From: Basidiobolus meristosporus CBS 931.73
Taxonomy: Eukaryota > Basidiobolomycota > Basidiobolomycetes > Basidiobolales > Basidiobolaceae
Direction of reading: 5' to 3'
NCBI GenBank assembly: GCA_002104905.1
Contig: MCFE01000594.1
Span: 1 to 54,848 of the forward strand
Length of the DNA stretch: 54,848 bases
Below, in pieces: positions 30,710-44,401 of the stretch. The first letter of the stretch is position 1. Each line of letters begins with the position of its first letter. The translations under genes were made by a program, and so were the position numbers. The notes beneath the pieces were generated by a model that worked only from the letters and a program-made list of their open reading frames with translations, did no database searches and was not told where the DNA came from.

Positions 30710-31041
30710 TGTTGTAAAGATTTGTAATTCCACCTAAGTATACACCTAACTTAGTCACTTAGATCTTTACCCTCAAATCCTAGTGAATAGTGACCAAATT
30801 CCTTGTTGGAATTTACTTAGAATATTTACCCAGAACATGAAAATTAGATAAGTTGTCCAAACAGCCTCAAACTTTGCACACACATTCTTGGGACCTTCCC
30901 CAACCTACTCTATGTGTTTGTTATGGCAAGACTATGTAAAAGTATAAATACTACTTTTACATTCAATAAATCATTAAGTGAAAACCACATAATCTACTTG
31001 TTCTCCCAATCTCTTCCAATATCTCCACAACTCCTACAACA
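30710..31041 (+). repeat. 5' LTR of copia element D
   Basis: 332 bp, TGTTGTAAAG to CTACAACA. It is shorter than the 349-bp copies by small deletions (for example around TTACCCAGAAC). Confidence 0.9.
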
Positions 31042-31597
31042 GGTTATGAGCCCCAAGCTGTCACTCTCTGCAATGTCTACTACTGCTAGTACTGGAATTT
31101 CTCCCTCTGCTGAAAAGTTGGATGGATCTAACTACCAAGTGTGGAAGGTGAAGATGAATATGCTGCTACAAGAAAGAGGCCTTTGGGATATTGTCATGGG
31201 AGAAGAATGCCCTCCTAAAAATATGGGAGAGGGAGCCTTAAAGTGACAGAATAAAGAACAAAGTACCTTCAACTGCATTTGCCTTAATGTTGAAGACAAA
31301 TTGCTAATTCAATGCTCAATAGCAAAAACAGCAAAGAATGCCTGGAAGGCATTAGAAGACACCTACCAGTCATGTTCAGCTGCTAAGAACATGTATCAGA
31401 GACATATATTCTTTACTACAAAGATGCTGCCAGGAGAAGAAATGAAAAATCTAATTAACAGAATTACCCTGCTGGTATATGAGATAGAATCTGTGGGTGT
31501 ACCAACCACTGATGAGGATGTGATAGTAATCATCCTGAATAGCCTGACAGACATGTTTCAGGGGCTTGTATCAGCCCTAGAGTTCAGAACTTAAGAT

Positions 31598-32359
31598 TTG
31601 ATCTTAAATTACGTGTATGGAAAGCTCCTGGATGAAGATTCAAGAAAATCAAGCACCAATAAGAAGGAAGAAGAAAATTCTTTAATAAGCAATGATAACC
31701 AACAAAAGATGTACCCAAGACCCTACAGAGGCAACAGCAACCTGTTTTGCAACTACTGCAAAAGGAAAGGACACACATCAGACCCGTGTCTCAAAAAGAA
31801 AGATAATCAGCAAGAGAAGCCTGAATATGGAAATGCTGCAACAACTGAAGATAGACTATTCATATCTGCACTAGATATGACCACAAACAAGGATTCTCAG
31901 ACGTGGTATATTGACTCTAGAGCTTCTCAACACTTTAAACACCAAAAAGAACTTTATACCCAGTATCAAGAAATTCCAATTAAGAAGGTTTTCATGAGTG
32001 ACAATAGAACACTTGATGCAGTGGGAGAAGGAACTATCCAGGTAAACCTTAGAAGCAGTGAAGGAAGCCATACACTGACCTTCAAAGCAGTACTCTATGT
32101 ACCAGAAATAGCCAAGAACCTACTATCTGTAAGCAAGGCCACAGCAGAAGGACTCAGCTTCAGCATTGACAATTCTGGATGCAGGATCACTGATCAAAAT
32201 GGCGCCCATATTGCTTTGGGTATCAGAGATCAAGATCTGTACAAGTTGACTTATATTTCATCATATCTGGAAGTCAATATAGGCAACTTAAAGAAGAAAC
32301 ACCAATGCTTTGACACAGGAAATTTGGGCACATCAATTTTGATTATTTGTGCAAAATGA
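31598..32359 (+). pseudogene. copia D gag-protease part
   Basis: Open frame with the zinc knuckle CNYCKRKGHTSDPC and the protease region WYIDSRASQHF, where the expected DSG is changed to DSR, so the protease would be dead. It ends by frameshift before the integrase finger. Confidence 0.85.
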
Positions 32360-33606
32360 TTTAAGATCAGCTAATTTCCTGAATAAAAATTGATCCCCAA
32401 GCTAGTTAAGGGCACTGTGAGGCCTGCATGTATGGGAAACAAGCCAGACAACCATTCAAGAGATCTGGGTTAATCAAAACTAAGAAAAAATTAGATCTAA
32501 TTCACCAAGTTCTGTGTGGACCTCTGCCAAATGTATCCTTTAGCAGGATAAAGTATTTACTGACTTTTATTGATGATTATACAAGATACACATGGGTCTA
32601 CTTCATGGAGAGAGAGGAAGAAGCTCTGTCTAAGCTCAGGGAGCTTAAAGCCATGGTGGAGAGAAAAACTGGTGAAAAAAATCAAGAAAATTTGCTCTGA
32701 CAATGGTGGAAAATATACATCAGAACTCTTCATCCACTTCAGCAAAATCATGGGATAAAGCAAGACACTGCTGTACCATACCCCCCACAGCAAAATAGAG
32801 TACCAGAATGTGTAAACAGATCAATAATTGATATGGTATGATCTATGATCTGTGATCATAAATTATCCTGTGATTTTTGGGCAGAATCAGTTGCCACCGC
32901 TGTATACCATAAAAATAGGAGTATTAACAGAATACTTTGTGATTCTACTCCATTTGAAGTATGGTAACAATACAGACCAAGTGCAGAACATCCAAGAATA
33001 TTTAGATGCAGAGCATATGCCAAGTAACTGCCTGCAAATCAGTCAATATTTGAGCCACAAAGTGTAAAATGCATATTTTTAGGCTACTGCAATGAGAGTA
33101 AAGCATACAGACTCTACAATACCAAAGTAAAAAAGCCAATCAAGTTCAGGGATGTGTTTAATGAAGATTCAAAACTTTCACAAAAAATGACATCAGATAA
33201 ATACAAAAATTAGATCTCAAGTCCACCAATAGTCAGGATTGAATTAGAGCAAGACAATGAAAGCTTCTTCACTCCAGAGGACTCTAAAACTGTGATTCAG
33301 CCTGAATCAGTGACCAGATATATACCAGAAGAGATCATTCCAGTATTAAGTGCCTGAAGATCCAATCAGACAACAAACAGCCAAAACTACTGTATCAATG
33401 AGGGTAGAAACATTGTCTATGCCTATTCAGTCCATATTAATGAGCCCCAGATTGTAAAGGGCCCTATATAGTCCTCAGATGAAGTTTTGGAGACCTGCAA
33501 TGACTAAGGAATATCAGGCCCTAATGGGGAATCAAGCTTAGGACTTAGTCAGATTACCAATCAACCAAAAATCAATTGGATGCAGATGGCTCTTCAAGGC
33601 AAATAC

Positions 33607-33955
33607 TGTTGTAAGAGTCTTGGAGATATTGGAAGTGATTGGGAGAACAAGTAGATTATGTGGTTTTCACTTAATGATTTATTGAATGTAAAAGTGGTAT
33701 TTATACTTTTACCTGGTCTTGGCATTACAAACACGTAGAATAGGTTAAGGAAGGTCCCAAGAACATGTGTGCAAAGTTTGGGGCTGTTTGGACAACTTTG
33801 AGAATTTTCATGTTCTGGGTACCTGGTATTTTGGTGAAAATATTCTAAGTAAATCCCGACAAGGAATTTGGTCAGTATTCTCTAGGATTTGAAGGTGATG
33901 ATCTAAGTAACTAAGTTAGGTGAATATTTAGGTGGAAATACAAATTTTTACAACA
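33607..33955 (-). repeat. Solo LTR of the copia family
   Basis: 349 bp, TGTTGTAAG to TTACAACA, flanked by AATAC on both sides (33602-33606, 33956-33960) and by contiguous element D pol. It is an LTR-LTR recombination product of a later insertion. Confidence 0.95.
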
Positions 33956-34138
33956 AATACAAGGCTGATAGCACAGTTGAAAGATACAAGGCATGACTTG
34001 TGGCTAAAGGATACTCTCAAACAAAAGGACTTACTACACTGAGACCTTTGCACTGGTAGCCAAATTTAATTCCATCAGATTAATATTGGCTATGGCAGCC
34101 AAATATAAGTTTTTTATTCATCAAATGGATGTAAAAAC

Positions 34139-34488
34139 TGTTGTAAAAATTCGTATTTTCCACCTAAATATTCACCTAACTTAGTCACTTAGATCATCAC
34201 CTTCAAATCCTAGAGAATACTGACCAAATTCCTTGTTGGGATTTACTTAGAATATTTTCACCAAAATACCAGGTACCCAGAACATGAAAATTCTCAAAGT
34301 TGTCCAAACAGCCCCAAACTTTGCACACATGTTCTTGGGACCTTCCTTAACCTATTCTACGTGTTTGTAATGCCAAGACCATGTAAAAGTATAAATACTA
34401 CTTTTACATTCAATAAATCATTAAGTGAAAACCACATAATCTACTTGTTCTCCAAATCACTTCCAATATCTCCAAGACTCTTACAACA
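34139..34488 (+). repeat. Second solo LTR inside element D
   Basis: 350 bp in the opposite orientation to the first, TGTTGTAAAAATTCG to CTTACAACA, flanked by AAAAC (34134-34138, 34489-34493). It splits GTAAAAAC|TGCATTT of the RT region ([10 protein letters not shown]). Confidence 0.95.
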
Positions 34489-35662
34489 AAAACTGCATTT
34501 TTGAATGGAGAACTAGATGAGGATGTGTATATAGACCAGCCTGATGGGTTTGTTGACCAAGATAACCCCCATTTGGTCTGCAAGCTTAAGAATTCACTAA
34601 ATGGTCTCAAACAATCCCCAAGAGCCTGGAATTGCAAGATAGACTCTTATTTGGAATCTTTGAGTTTCAAAAGGAGTAATGCTGACTATAGCATATACTA
34701 TAAACCAGATAGAGCAAATCCAGCTCTATTAGCTCTATATGTGGATGATCTTATTATAGCCGCCAATAACCTAGAAACATTGGAAGAGAAAAAATCCAGT
34801 CTATCAAAGGAGTTCAAGATGTCCAATCTAAGAGAACTCAGTTACTACTTAGGGATTAAGTTCTCCATAGACAGAAGCACCCAGACTATTACCCTAAGCC
34901 AATCCAAGTATATTCAAATATACTAAAGAAGTACAAAATGGAAGACTGTAAATCGGCAGCTACCCCAATGGAGACAAACCTTAACTTGGTCAAAACTCAA
35001 CTAAATCAAGAGAGCTTGGTACCATCTGAAAGCCCTGACTTTCTGTATCAATATATGGTTGTCAGTCTGATGTATATGATGCTTGGAACATGTCCAGATA
35101 TCTCATATTCAGTGGAAGTTGTCAGCCAACATAACCAGAACTATGGGTTTGATCATGTTGCAGCAGTTAAGTGGATTTTTAGACACCTAAAAGGAACTGC
35201 TTATATCTACCTAAGATACACTTGAAAGGATTCAGAAAGGCTCTTGTGGGATACTCTGATGCTTATTGAAGACAAAATTTAGAATACAGAAGATCCACTA
35301 CAGGATACACCTTTCTTTACTGTAAAGGAACAATTTCATGGAACTCAAGAAAGCAACCAACCATAGCACTTTCCACCACAGAGGCAGAGTATATGGCAAA
35401 CTGCAAAGCTACAAAAGAATCAATGTGGTTAAGAAAGCTTTTTACAGATTTAGGCCTATGTCAAAAAATGCATATTACTTTATTTCATGGCAATCAAGGA
35501 TGTATATAATTAGGTAGAAATCCAACTTTGCATGCTAGAACCAAGCACATAGATATTAGACATAATTTCATATGTGAAGCTGTAGAGAATAACTTAATTA
35601 GCTTAGTTTACTGTCCTACAGATGAAATGATTGCAGACATATTTATCAAACCATTGGCTAGA
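34489..35662 (+). pseudogene. copia D RT and RNase H part
   Basis: Contains FLNGELDEDVYIDQP, SLNGLKQSPRAW-like, the YVDD box and the HARTKHIDIRH block. Frameshifts lie near 34925 and 35225, with stops around 35240-35500. Confidence 0.85.
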
Positions 35663-35994
35663 TGTTGTAAGAGTCTTGGAGATATTGGAAGTGATTGGGA
35701 GAACAAGTAGATTATGTGGTTTTCACTTAATGATTTATTGAATGTAAAAGTAGTATTTATACTTTTACCTGGTCTTGGCATAGCAAACATGTAAAATAGG
35801 TTAAGGAAGGTCCCAAGAACATGTGTGCAAAGTTTGGGGTTGTTTGGACAGCTTTGAGAATTTTCATGCTCTGGGTAAATATTCTAAGTAAATCCCAACA
35901 AGGAATTTGGTCAGTATTCTCTAGGATATGAAGGTAATGATCTAAGTAACTAAGTTAGGTGAATATTTAGGTGGAAATACAAGTCTTTACAACA
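35663..35994 (-). repeat. 3' LTR of copia element E
   Basis: 332 bp. It lacks about 17 bp around GGGTAAATATTC that the 5' LTR keeps. Confidence 0.9.
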
Positions 35995-38577
35995 CTCCCA
36001 CTCAGCTAAATGTTCATACTGACTAGTCCTAATTTTGACCTAAGATATTCAAACTTGTCTCACGCTAATGGTTTAGTAAATATGTCTGCAATCATTTCAT
36101 CTGTAGGACAGTAAACTAAGCTAATTAAGTTATTTTCTATAGCTTCACGTATGAAATGATGTTTAATATCTATGTGCTTAGTTCTAGCATGAAAAGTTGG
36201 ATTTCTACCTAATTGTACACATCCTTGATTATCTGGAAATAAAGTGATAGGCATTTTTTGACATAGGCCTAAATCTGTAAAAAGCTTTCTTAACCACATT
36301 GCTTCTTTTGTAGCCTCACAGGCTGCCATGTACTCTGCCTCTGTGGTAGAAAATGCTACGGTTGGTTGCTTTCTTGAGTTCCATGAAAATTTTCCTTTAC
36401 AGTAAAGAAAGGTGTATCCTATGGTGGATCTTCTGTCTTCTAGATTTTGTCCCCAACCAGCATCAGAGTATCCCACAAGAGCCTGTTCTGAATCCTTATA
36501 AGTGTATCTTAAGTAGATATAAGCAGTTCCTTTTAGACATCTAAAAATCCACTTAACTGCTGCAATATGATCAGATCCATAGTTCTGATTATGTTGGCTG
36601 ACAACTTCCACCAAATATGAGATATCTGGATGTGCTCCAAGCATGATATGCATCTGACTGCCTATCATGGATTGATAAGGAAAGTCAGGGCTTTCAGATG
36701 GCACCAAGCTCTCTTGATTTGGTTGAGTTTTGACCAAGTTAAGGTTTGTCTCCATTGGGGTAGCTGCCAGTTTACAGTCTTCCATTTTGTACTTCTTTAG
36801 TATATCTTGAATATACTTGGATTAACTTAGGGTAATAGTCTGGGTGCTTCTGTCTATGGAGAACTTAATCTCTAAGTAGTAACTGAGTTCTCCTAGATTG
36901 GACATCTTGAACTCCTTTGACAGACTGGATTTAGTCTCTTACAATGTTTCTAGGTTATTGGTGGCTATAATAAGATCATCCACATATAGAGCTAATAGAG
37001 CTGGATTTGCTCTATCTGGCTTATAGTATATGCTATAGTCAGCATTACTCCTTTTGAAACTCAAAAATTCCAAATAAGAATCTATCTTGCAATTCCAGGC
37101 TCTTGGTGATTGTTTGAGGCCATATAGTGACTTTTTAAGCTTGCAGACCAAATAGGGGTTATCTTGGTCAACAAATACATCAGGCTGGTCTATATACATG
37201 TCCTCATCAAATGCTCCATTCAAGAATGCAGTTTTTACATCCATTTGATGAATAAAAAACTTATATTTGGCTGCAATCGCCAATACTAATCTGATGGAAT
37301 TAAACTTGGCTACCAGTGCAAATGTCTCAGTGTTGTAAGTCCTTTTGTTTGAGAGTATCCTTTAGCCACAAGTCATGCTTTGTATCTTTCAATTGTACCA
37401 TCTGCCTTGTATTTTGTCTTTAAGACCCATCTGCATCCATTTGATTTTTGGTTGATTGGTAATCTGACTAAGTCCCAAGTTTGATTTTCTATCGGGGCCT
37501 GATATTCCTCAGTCATTGCAGATCTCCAAAACTTTGTCTGAGGGCTATTTAGGGCCTCTTTTACAGTATGGGGTGCATCAATATGAACTGAATAGGCATA
37601 GGCAAAGTTTGTACCCTCATTGATATAGTAATTTGGGCTATTCCTTGTGCGCTTGGATCTCTGAGCATTTGATACTGGAATGATCACTTCTGGGATGTTC
37701 CTGGGCACTAATTCTGGCTGAGACATGGTTGAAGAGTCCTCTGGAGTGAAAAAATCTTCATTGTTTAGCTCTGATTCAATCCTGATAATTGGTGGACTTG
37801 AGTTCAAATTTTTGTCATCATCTGATGTCATTTTTTGTGAAAATTTTGAATTTTCATCAAATAACACATCCCTGGACTTGATCAGCTTCTTTGCTTTGGT
37901 ATTGTAGAGTCTGTATGCATTAATCTCATTGCAGTAGCCCAAAAATACTCATTTTACACTTGTTTGCTCAAATATTGACTGATTTCAGGCAGTTTCTTGG
38001 CATATGCTGTACACCCAAATATTCTTAGATGTTCTGCACTTGGTCTGTATCAATACCTTGCTTCAGATGGAGTAGAATCACAAAATACTCTGTTATAACT
38101 TCTACTTTAAAGATATACAGCAGTGGGAACTGATTCCACCCAAAAATGATAGGATAATTTTTGATCATGGATCATAGATCTTGCCATATCAGTTATTGAT
38201 CTGTTAGCACATCCTGCTACTCCATTTTGCTGTGGGGAGTATGGTACAGTAGTCTCTTGCTTTGTCCCATGAATTTTGCACAAGTGGATGAAGAGTTCTG
38301 AGGTATATTATATACCATTGTCAGAGCATATTTTCTTGATTTTTTCAGCAGTTTCTCTCTCCACCATAGCTTTAAACTCCCTGAGCTTAGATCAAGCTTC
38401 TTTCTTTCTCTCCATGAAGTAGACCTATGTGTATCTTGTATGATCATCAATAAAAGTGATTAAATACTTCATCCGGCCTAAGGATAAATCTTGCATAGGT
38501 CCACACAGATCTGAGTGAATTAGATCTAATTTTTTCTTAGTTTTGACTCACCCAGAGCTCTTGAATGCTAGTCTGGC

Positions 38578-39312
38578 TTATTTCCCATGTATGCAGGCTT
38601 CACAGTGCTCCAAATTAGCTGGGGGATCAATTTTTACTCCAGAAATTAGCTGATCTTTGATCATTTTACATAAATAATCAAAATTGATGTGCCCAAATTT
38701 CCTATGCCAAAGCATTGGTGTTTCTTCATTTAAGTTACTTATATTGGCTTCCAGATATGATGGAATATAAGTCAACTTGTATAGATCTTGATCTCTGATG
38801 CCCAAAGCAATATGAGCACCATTTTGATCAGTGATCCAGCATCCAGAATTGTCAAAACTAAAACTGAGTCCTTCTGCTGTGGCCTTGCTTACAGAGAGTA
38901 GGTTCTTGGCTATTTCTGGTACATAGAGTGCTTCTTTAAAGGTCAGTGTATGGCTTCCTTCACTGCTTCTAAGGTTTACCTGGATAGTTCCTTCTCCCAC
39001 TGCATTAAGTGTTCTGTTGTCACCCATGAAAACCTTCTTAATTGGAATTTCTTGATACTGGGTATAAAGTTCTTTTTGGTGTGTAAAGTGTTGAGAAGCT
39101 CCAGAGTCAATATACCACGTCTGAGAATCCTTGTTTGTGGTCATATTTAGTGCTGATATGAATAGTTTATCTTCAGTTGTTGCAGCATTTCCATATTCAG
39201 GCTTCTTTTGCTGATTATCTTTCTTTTTGAGACACGGGTCTGATGTGTGTCCTTTCCTTTTGCAGTAGTTGCAAAACAGGTTGCTGTTGCCTCTGTAGGG
39301 TCTTGGGTACAT
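38578..39312 (-). pseudogene. copia E zinc knuckle, protease and integrase finger
   Basis: 244-codon open stretch with CNYCKRKGHTSDPC, WYIDSGASQHF and the HHCC finger ending CEACIHGK. It is the best preserved piece of this copy. Confidence 0.85.
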
Positions 39313-39978
39313 CTTTTGTTGGTTATCATTGCTTATTAAAGCATTTTCTTCTTCCTTCTTATTGGTGCTTGATTTTCTTAATTCTTCATCCAGGAGCCTT
39401 CCATATACTTAATTTAAGGTCAAATTTTCAGTTCTGGACTCTAGGGCTGATACAAGGCCCTGATATTTGTCTGTCAGGCTATTCAGGATGGTAACTACCA
39501 CATCCTCATCAGTAGTTGGTCCACCCACAGATTCTATCTCATATACCAGCAGGGTAACTCTGTTAATTAGATTTTTGATTTCTTCTCCTGGCAGCATCTT
39601 TGTAGTAAAGAATTATCATCTGAGATACATTTTATTAGCAGCTGAACATGACTGGTAGGTGTCTTCCAATGCCTTCCACGCATTCTTTACCGTTTTTGCT
39701 CTTGAGCATTGAATTAGCAATTTGTCTTTAACATCAAGGCAAATGCAGTTAAAGGCACTTTGTTGTTTCTTCTGGTACTTCAAGACTTCCTCTCCCACAT
39801 TTTTAGGAGGGCATTCTTCTCCCATGGTAATATCCCAAAGGCCTCTTTCTTGTAACAGCATCTTCATTTCACCTTCCACACTTTGTAGTTAGATCCATCC
39901 AACTTTTCAGCCAAGGGGAAAATTCCAGTAATAGCAGTAGTGGACATTGCAGAGAGTGACAGCTTGGGGCTCATAACC

Positions 39979-40326
39979 TGTTGTAAGAGTCTTGGAGATA
40001 TTGGAAGTGAATGGGAGAACAAGTAGATTATGTGGTTATCACTTAATGATTTATTGAATGTAAAAGTAGTATTTATACTTTTACATGGTCCTGGCATGGC
40101 AAACACATAGAATAGGTTAAGAAAGGTCCCAAGAACATATGTGCAAAGTTTGAGGCTGGTTGGACAACTTTGAGAATTTTCATGTTCTGGGTACCTGGTA
40201 TTTTGGTGAAAATATACCAAGTAAATCCCAACAAGGAATTTAGTCAGTGTTTTCTAGGGTTTGAAGGTAATGATCTAAGTGACTAAGTTAGGTGAGTATT
40301 TAGGTGGAAATACAAATTTTTCAACA
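39979..40326 (-). repeat. 5' LTR of copia element E
   Basis: 348 bp, TGTTGTAAGAG to TTTTTCAACA. Confidence 0.9.
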
Positions 40327-41174
40327 TTCTACGCCTTTGTAATGCCACACCATGTAAAACTATAAATACTACTTTTACATTAAATCAATCAGTAAGTGAA
40401 AACCACATAACCTATTTGTTCTCCCAATCACTTCCAATATCTCCAAGACTCTTGCAACAAATTCTGGATGCAAGATCACTGATCAAAATGGTACCAATAT
40501 TGCTTTGGGTATCACAGATAAGAAACTCTACCAGTTGAGTTATATTCCATCATATCTGGAAGCAAACATAAGTAACTTAAATGAAGAAACACCAATTCTT
40601 TGGCACAGGAGATTTGGGCACATCAATTTTGATTATTTGTGCAAAATGATCAAAGACCAGCTAATATCTGGAGTAAAAATTGATCCCCCAGCTGATTTGT
40701 AGCACTGTGAAGCATGCATATATGGGAAACTAGCCAGACAAGCGTTTAAGAGCTCTGGGTCAGTCAAAACTAACAAAAAATTAGATCTAACTCACTCAGA
40801 TCTGTGTGGACCTATGCAAAATTTATCCTTAGGTAGGATGAAGTATTTAATCACCTTTATTGATGATTATACAAGATACACATGGGTCTACTTTAAGAAG
40901 AGAAAGGAAGAAGCTCTGTCTAAGCTCAGGGAGTTCAAAGCCATGGTGGAGAGAGAAACTGGTGAAAAAATCAAGAAAATATGCTCTGGCAATGGTGGAG
41001 AACATACCTCAAAACTCTTCATCCACTTTTGCAAAATTCATGGGATGAAGCAACAGACTACTGTACCATACCCCCTATAGCAAAATGGAGTAGTAGAATG
41101 TGCAAACAGATCAATATTTGATATGGCAAGATCTATGATCCATGATCCAAAATTATCCTATGATTTTTGGGTGT

Positions 41175-42256
41175 TGTAGTGGGGTCACAGTGACACCCAC
41201 AGGCAGATGTGTTCATTCCCATACATTCACTTCCCTAAAAAGGATTACCCCCCCTATATTAGTATCAACCCAAATTGCAATATTTTCTATTCTGTCTATG
41301 TGATTATTACTATGCAACCTGACAAACTATTTGTCACTATTAACCCATTGCACAAGCTATTCCTATTCCTTGCCAAGATGCCCAGATAAGATAGTTACCA
41401 TATAAGGCAGGTACCCCTAAGAGTGCCTATGTCATGTGACCATCCTGGTTTCATAACCCTCCTATCCTACTACCATATGAGGTAACTACATGAGACAGAG
41501 GTTTTATATTACCACTATCTGATTGGCTAGGTGCTACTATGTCTCATGGAGCAATCCACCAAGAATTGGCGCTATTTTTAGTACACAATAACATGATTGG
41601 CTGTCTACTACCTCCTGGAAACTTACAGAAAGTATTTTCTAGCACAAATTTGAGCAGCAAAAAAAAGTATATAAGGGAGGCTATCCCTTAAAATAAATCA
41701 TCCCTCTTCCAATATTCCAACTTATTGATTAGTGAGATCACCGCTACCTATTACCACTACTTTCTGACTCAGACCTGACAATACTCCCAGGAAACCACAC
41801 TGACAGCCAACTGACCTTGGAGGCACTACTTGCGAGGAATACTCAGAGTAGGTATATTTTATTATATTTGTTTGTTTTCCCAAGTTTGCTCTTGTACAGG
41901 CAAAGATACTTTTCAGTCTTTGTAACTATTGGTCAAAAGCTGCATTCTTATCAAGTCCCTGTTGGTGGAGTTTACAGTTGTTTTGACTTTGGAAGCTTTA
42001 GTACATTGTCATCTCAAAGGACATTGAAGCCATTATAAACATTTGTTAAGATGCCAACTAAGTTGGGAATTGTAGTTCAATAGTTTTCCCTTGACAAGCT
42101 TGATGCTTTATCCCCTTTCATATTAGATTAGACAAAAGACCCAGTATTCCTAGCAAGCTTCTGCCAGAGGTTATTGCACCCAGTCAACACCCCACACACA
42201 TTCACACTTGAGAAGTGTTGGCCGTATTTTGCCCTTTGGACTAATACACCACCACA
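41175..42256 (+). repeat. Solo LTR G1 of a second (probably Ty3/gypsy) family
   Basis: 1,082 bp, TGTAGTGGGGTCACAGTGAC to CACCACCACA, with near-inverted ends. A TATA box (41668-41674) and AATAAA (41692-41697) lie mid-element. It is flanked by GTGT on the left and GCGT on the right, within copia integrase. Its 3' half resembles 49900-50175 in the chromovirus. Confidence 0.85.
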
Positions 42257-42903
42257 GCGTAATCAGTTGATACAGTTGTATACCTTAAATATAGGAGTTA
42301 TAACAGAATACTTTGTGATTATACTCCATTTGAAGCATGGTATGGATACAGACCAAGTGCAGAACATCTAAGAATATTTGGGTATACAGCATGTGCCAAG
42401 AAACTGCCCAAAATCAGTCAAAATTTGAGCCAAAAAAGTGTTGAATTTATATTTCTGGGCTACTGCAATGAGAGTAAGGCATACAGACTCTACAATACCA
42501 AAGCAAAGAGGCTAATCAAGTCTAGGGATGCGTTGGTTGATCAAAATTCAAAATTTCCACAAAAAAAGACATCAGATGATGACAAAAACCGGATCTCAAG
42601 TCCACCAATTGTCAGGATTGAATAAGTGCAAAACAATGAAAACTTTTTCACTCCAGAAGACTCTACAACCATGGTTCAGCCAGAATCAGTGCCCAGGAAT
42701 ATCCCAGAAGTGATCATTCCAGTACCAAATACCGGGAGATCCAAGTGGACAAGAAATAGCTCAAACTACTATATCAATGAGGGTACAAACTTAGCCTATA
42801 CCTATTCAGTCCATACTGATGAGCCACAGACTGTAAAAGAGGCCCTAAATAGCCCTCAGACAAATTTTTGGAGACCTGCAATAACTGAGGATTACCAGGC
42901 CCG

Positions 42904-44390
42904 ATGGAAAATCAAAATTGGGGCTTAGTCAGATTACCCATCAACCAAAAATCAATTGGATGCAGATGGGTCATCAAGACAAAATATATAGCTGATGGTA
43001 CAATTGAAAGATACAAAGCAAGACTTGTTGCCAAAGGATACTCTCAAACAAAAGGACTTGACTATGCTGAGACCTTTGCACCGGAAGCCAAGTTTAAAAC
43101 CATCAGATTAATATTGGCTATTGCAGCCAAAATAAGTTTTTCATTCATAAAATGGATGTAAAAACTGCATTTTTGAATGAATCACTTGATGAGGATGTGT
43201 GTATGTACCAGCCTGATGGGTTTGCTGGCCAAGATAACCCCCATTTGGTCTGCAAGGTTAAAAAGTCTCTATATGGTCTCAAACAATCACCAAGAGCCTG
43301 GAATTGCAAGATAGATTCTTATTTTGAATCTTTGAGTTTTAAAAGGAGTAGTTCTGACTAAAGCATATACTATAAGCCAGATAGAGCAAATCCAGCTCTA
43401 TTAGCGCTATATGTGGATGATCTTATTATAGCCACCAATAACCTAGAAACATTGGAAGAGACTAAATCCAGCCTATCTAAGGAGTTCAAGATATCCAATC
43501 TGAGAGAACTCAGTTACTACTTAGGGATTAAGTTCTCCATAGACAGAAGCACCCAGACTATTACCCTAAGTCAATCTAAGTATATTCAATTTATACTAAA
43601 GAAGTACAAAATGGAAGACTGTAAACCGGCAGCTACCCCAATGGAGACAAACCTGAACCTGGTCAAAACTCTACCAAATCAAGAGAGCTTGGTGCCATCT
43701 GAAAGCCCTGACTTTTCTTATCAATTTGTGACTGGCAGTCTGAAGTATATCATGCTTGGAACATGTCCAGATATCTCATATTCAGTGGGAGTTGTAAGAC
43801 ACCATAATCAAAACTGAGGATCTGATGATATTGCAGCTGTTAAGCCAATTATTAGATACCTAAAAGGAACCACTGATATCTGCTTAAGATACATTTATAA
43901 GGATTCAGAACAGGCTCTAGTGGGATACTCTGATGCTGATTGGGGATAAAATTTGGAAGACAGAAGATTCACCACAGGATACACCTTTCTTTACTGTAAA
44001 GGAGCAATATCATGGAATTCAAGAAAGCAATCAGCTGTAGCACTTTCTACCACAGAGGCAGAGTACATGGCAGCATCTGAAGCTATTAAGAAGGCAATGT
44101 GGCTAAGAAAACTCTCTACAGATCTAGGCCTATGTCAAAAAACTCTTATTACTTTATCTCAAGATAATCAAGGATGTATACAATTAGGTAGAAATCCAAC
44201 TTTTCATGCTAGAACTAAGCACATAGATATTAGACATCATTTCATACGTGAAGCTATAGAGAATAACTTGGTTTGGTTGGTTTACCGTTCCACAGATGAA
44301 ATGATTGCAGACATACTTTTCAAGCCATTGGCTAGTGACAAGTTTGAATATCTTAGGTCAAAATTAGGACTAGTCAGTATGAGCATTTAG
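42904..44390 (+). pseudogene. copia F RT and RNase H part
   Basis: Broken frames covering SLYGLKQSPRAW, the catalytic box near 43410 and the RNase H tail ending at 44390. Frame breaks lie near 43160, 43365 and 43820-43950. Confidence 0.85.
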
Positions 44391-44401
44391 CTGAGTGGGA
44401 G

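Larger units (their letters stand above)
30710..35662 (+). mobile_element. Ty1/copia element D, interrupted by two solo LTRs, no own 3' LTR
   Basis: Plus-strand copy with the 5' LTR at 30710-31041, primer-binding site GGTTATGAGCCC at 31042-31053, gag (31048-31590), zinc knuckle and protease (31598-32359), degenerate integrase (to about 33000), the integrase-RT linker, then RT and RNase H (34489-35662). Many stops break it, and integrase is worst. Solo LTRs at 33607-33955 and 34139-34488 interrupt it with perfect 5-bp duplications. It is cut inside the KPLAR tail of RNase H by element E. Confidence 0.9.
35663..40326 (-). mobile_element. Ty1/copia element E
   Basis: Minus-strand element with the 3' LTR at 35663-35994, internal region and 5' LTR at 39979-40326. 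The primer-binding site lies at 39967-39978. RNase H (36060-36785), RT (36939-37283), linker (37373-37942), integrase (broken, about 38000-38560), protease/zinc knuckle (38578-39312) and gag (39409-39960) can all be read but are broken by stops and frameshifts. The flanks do not show a shared target duplication: element D pol lies on the left and the middle of another LTR on the right. Confidence 0.92.
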
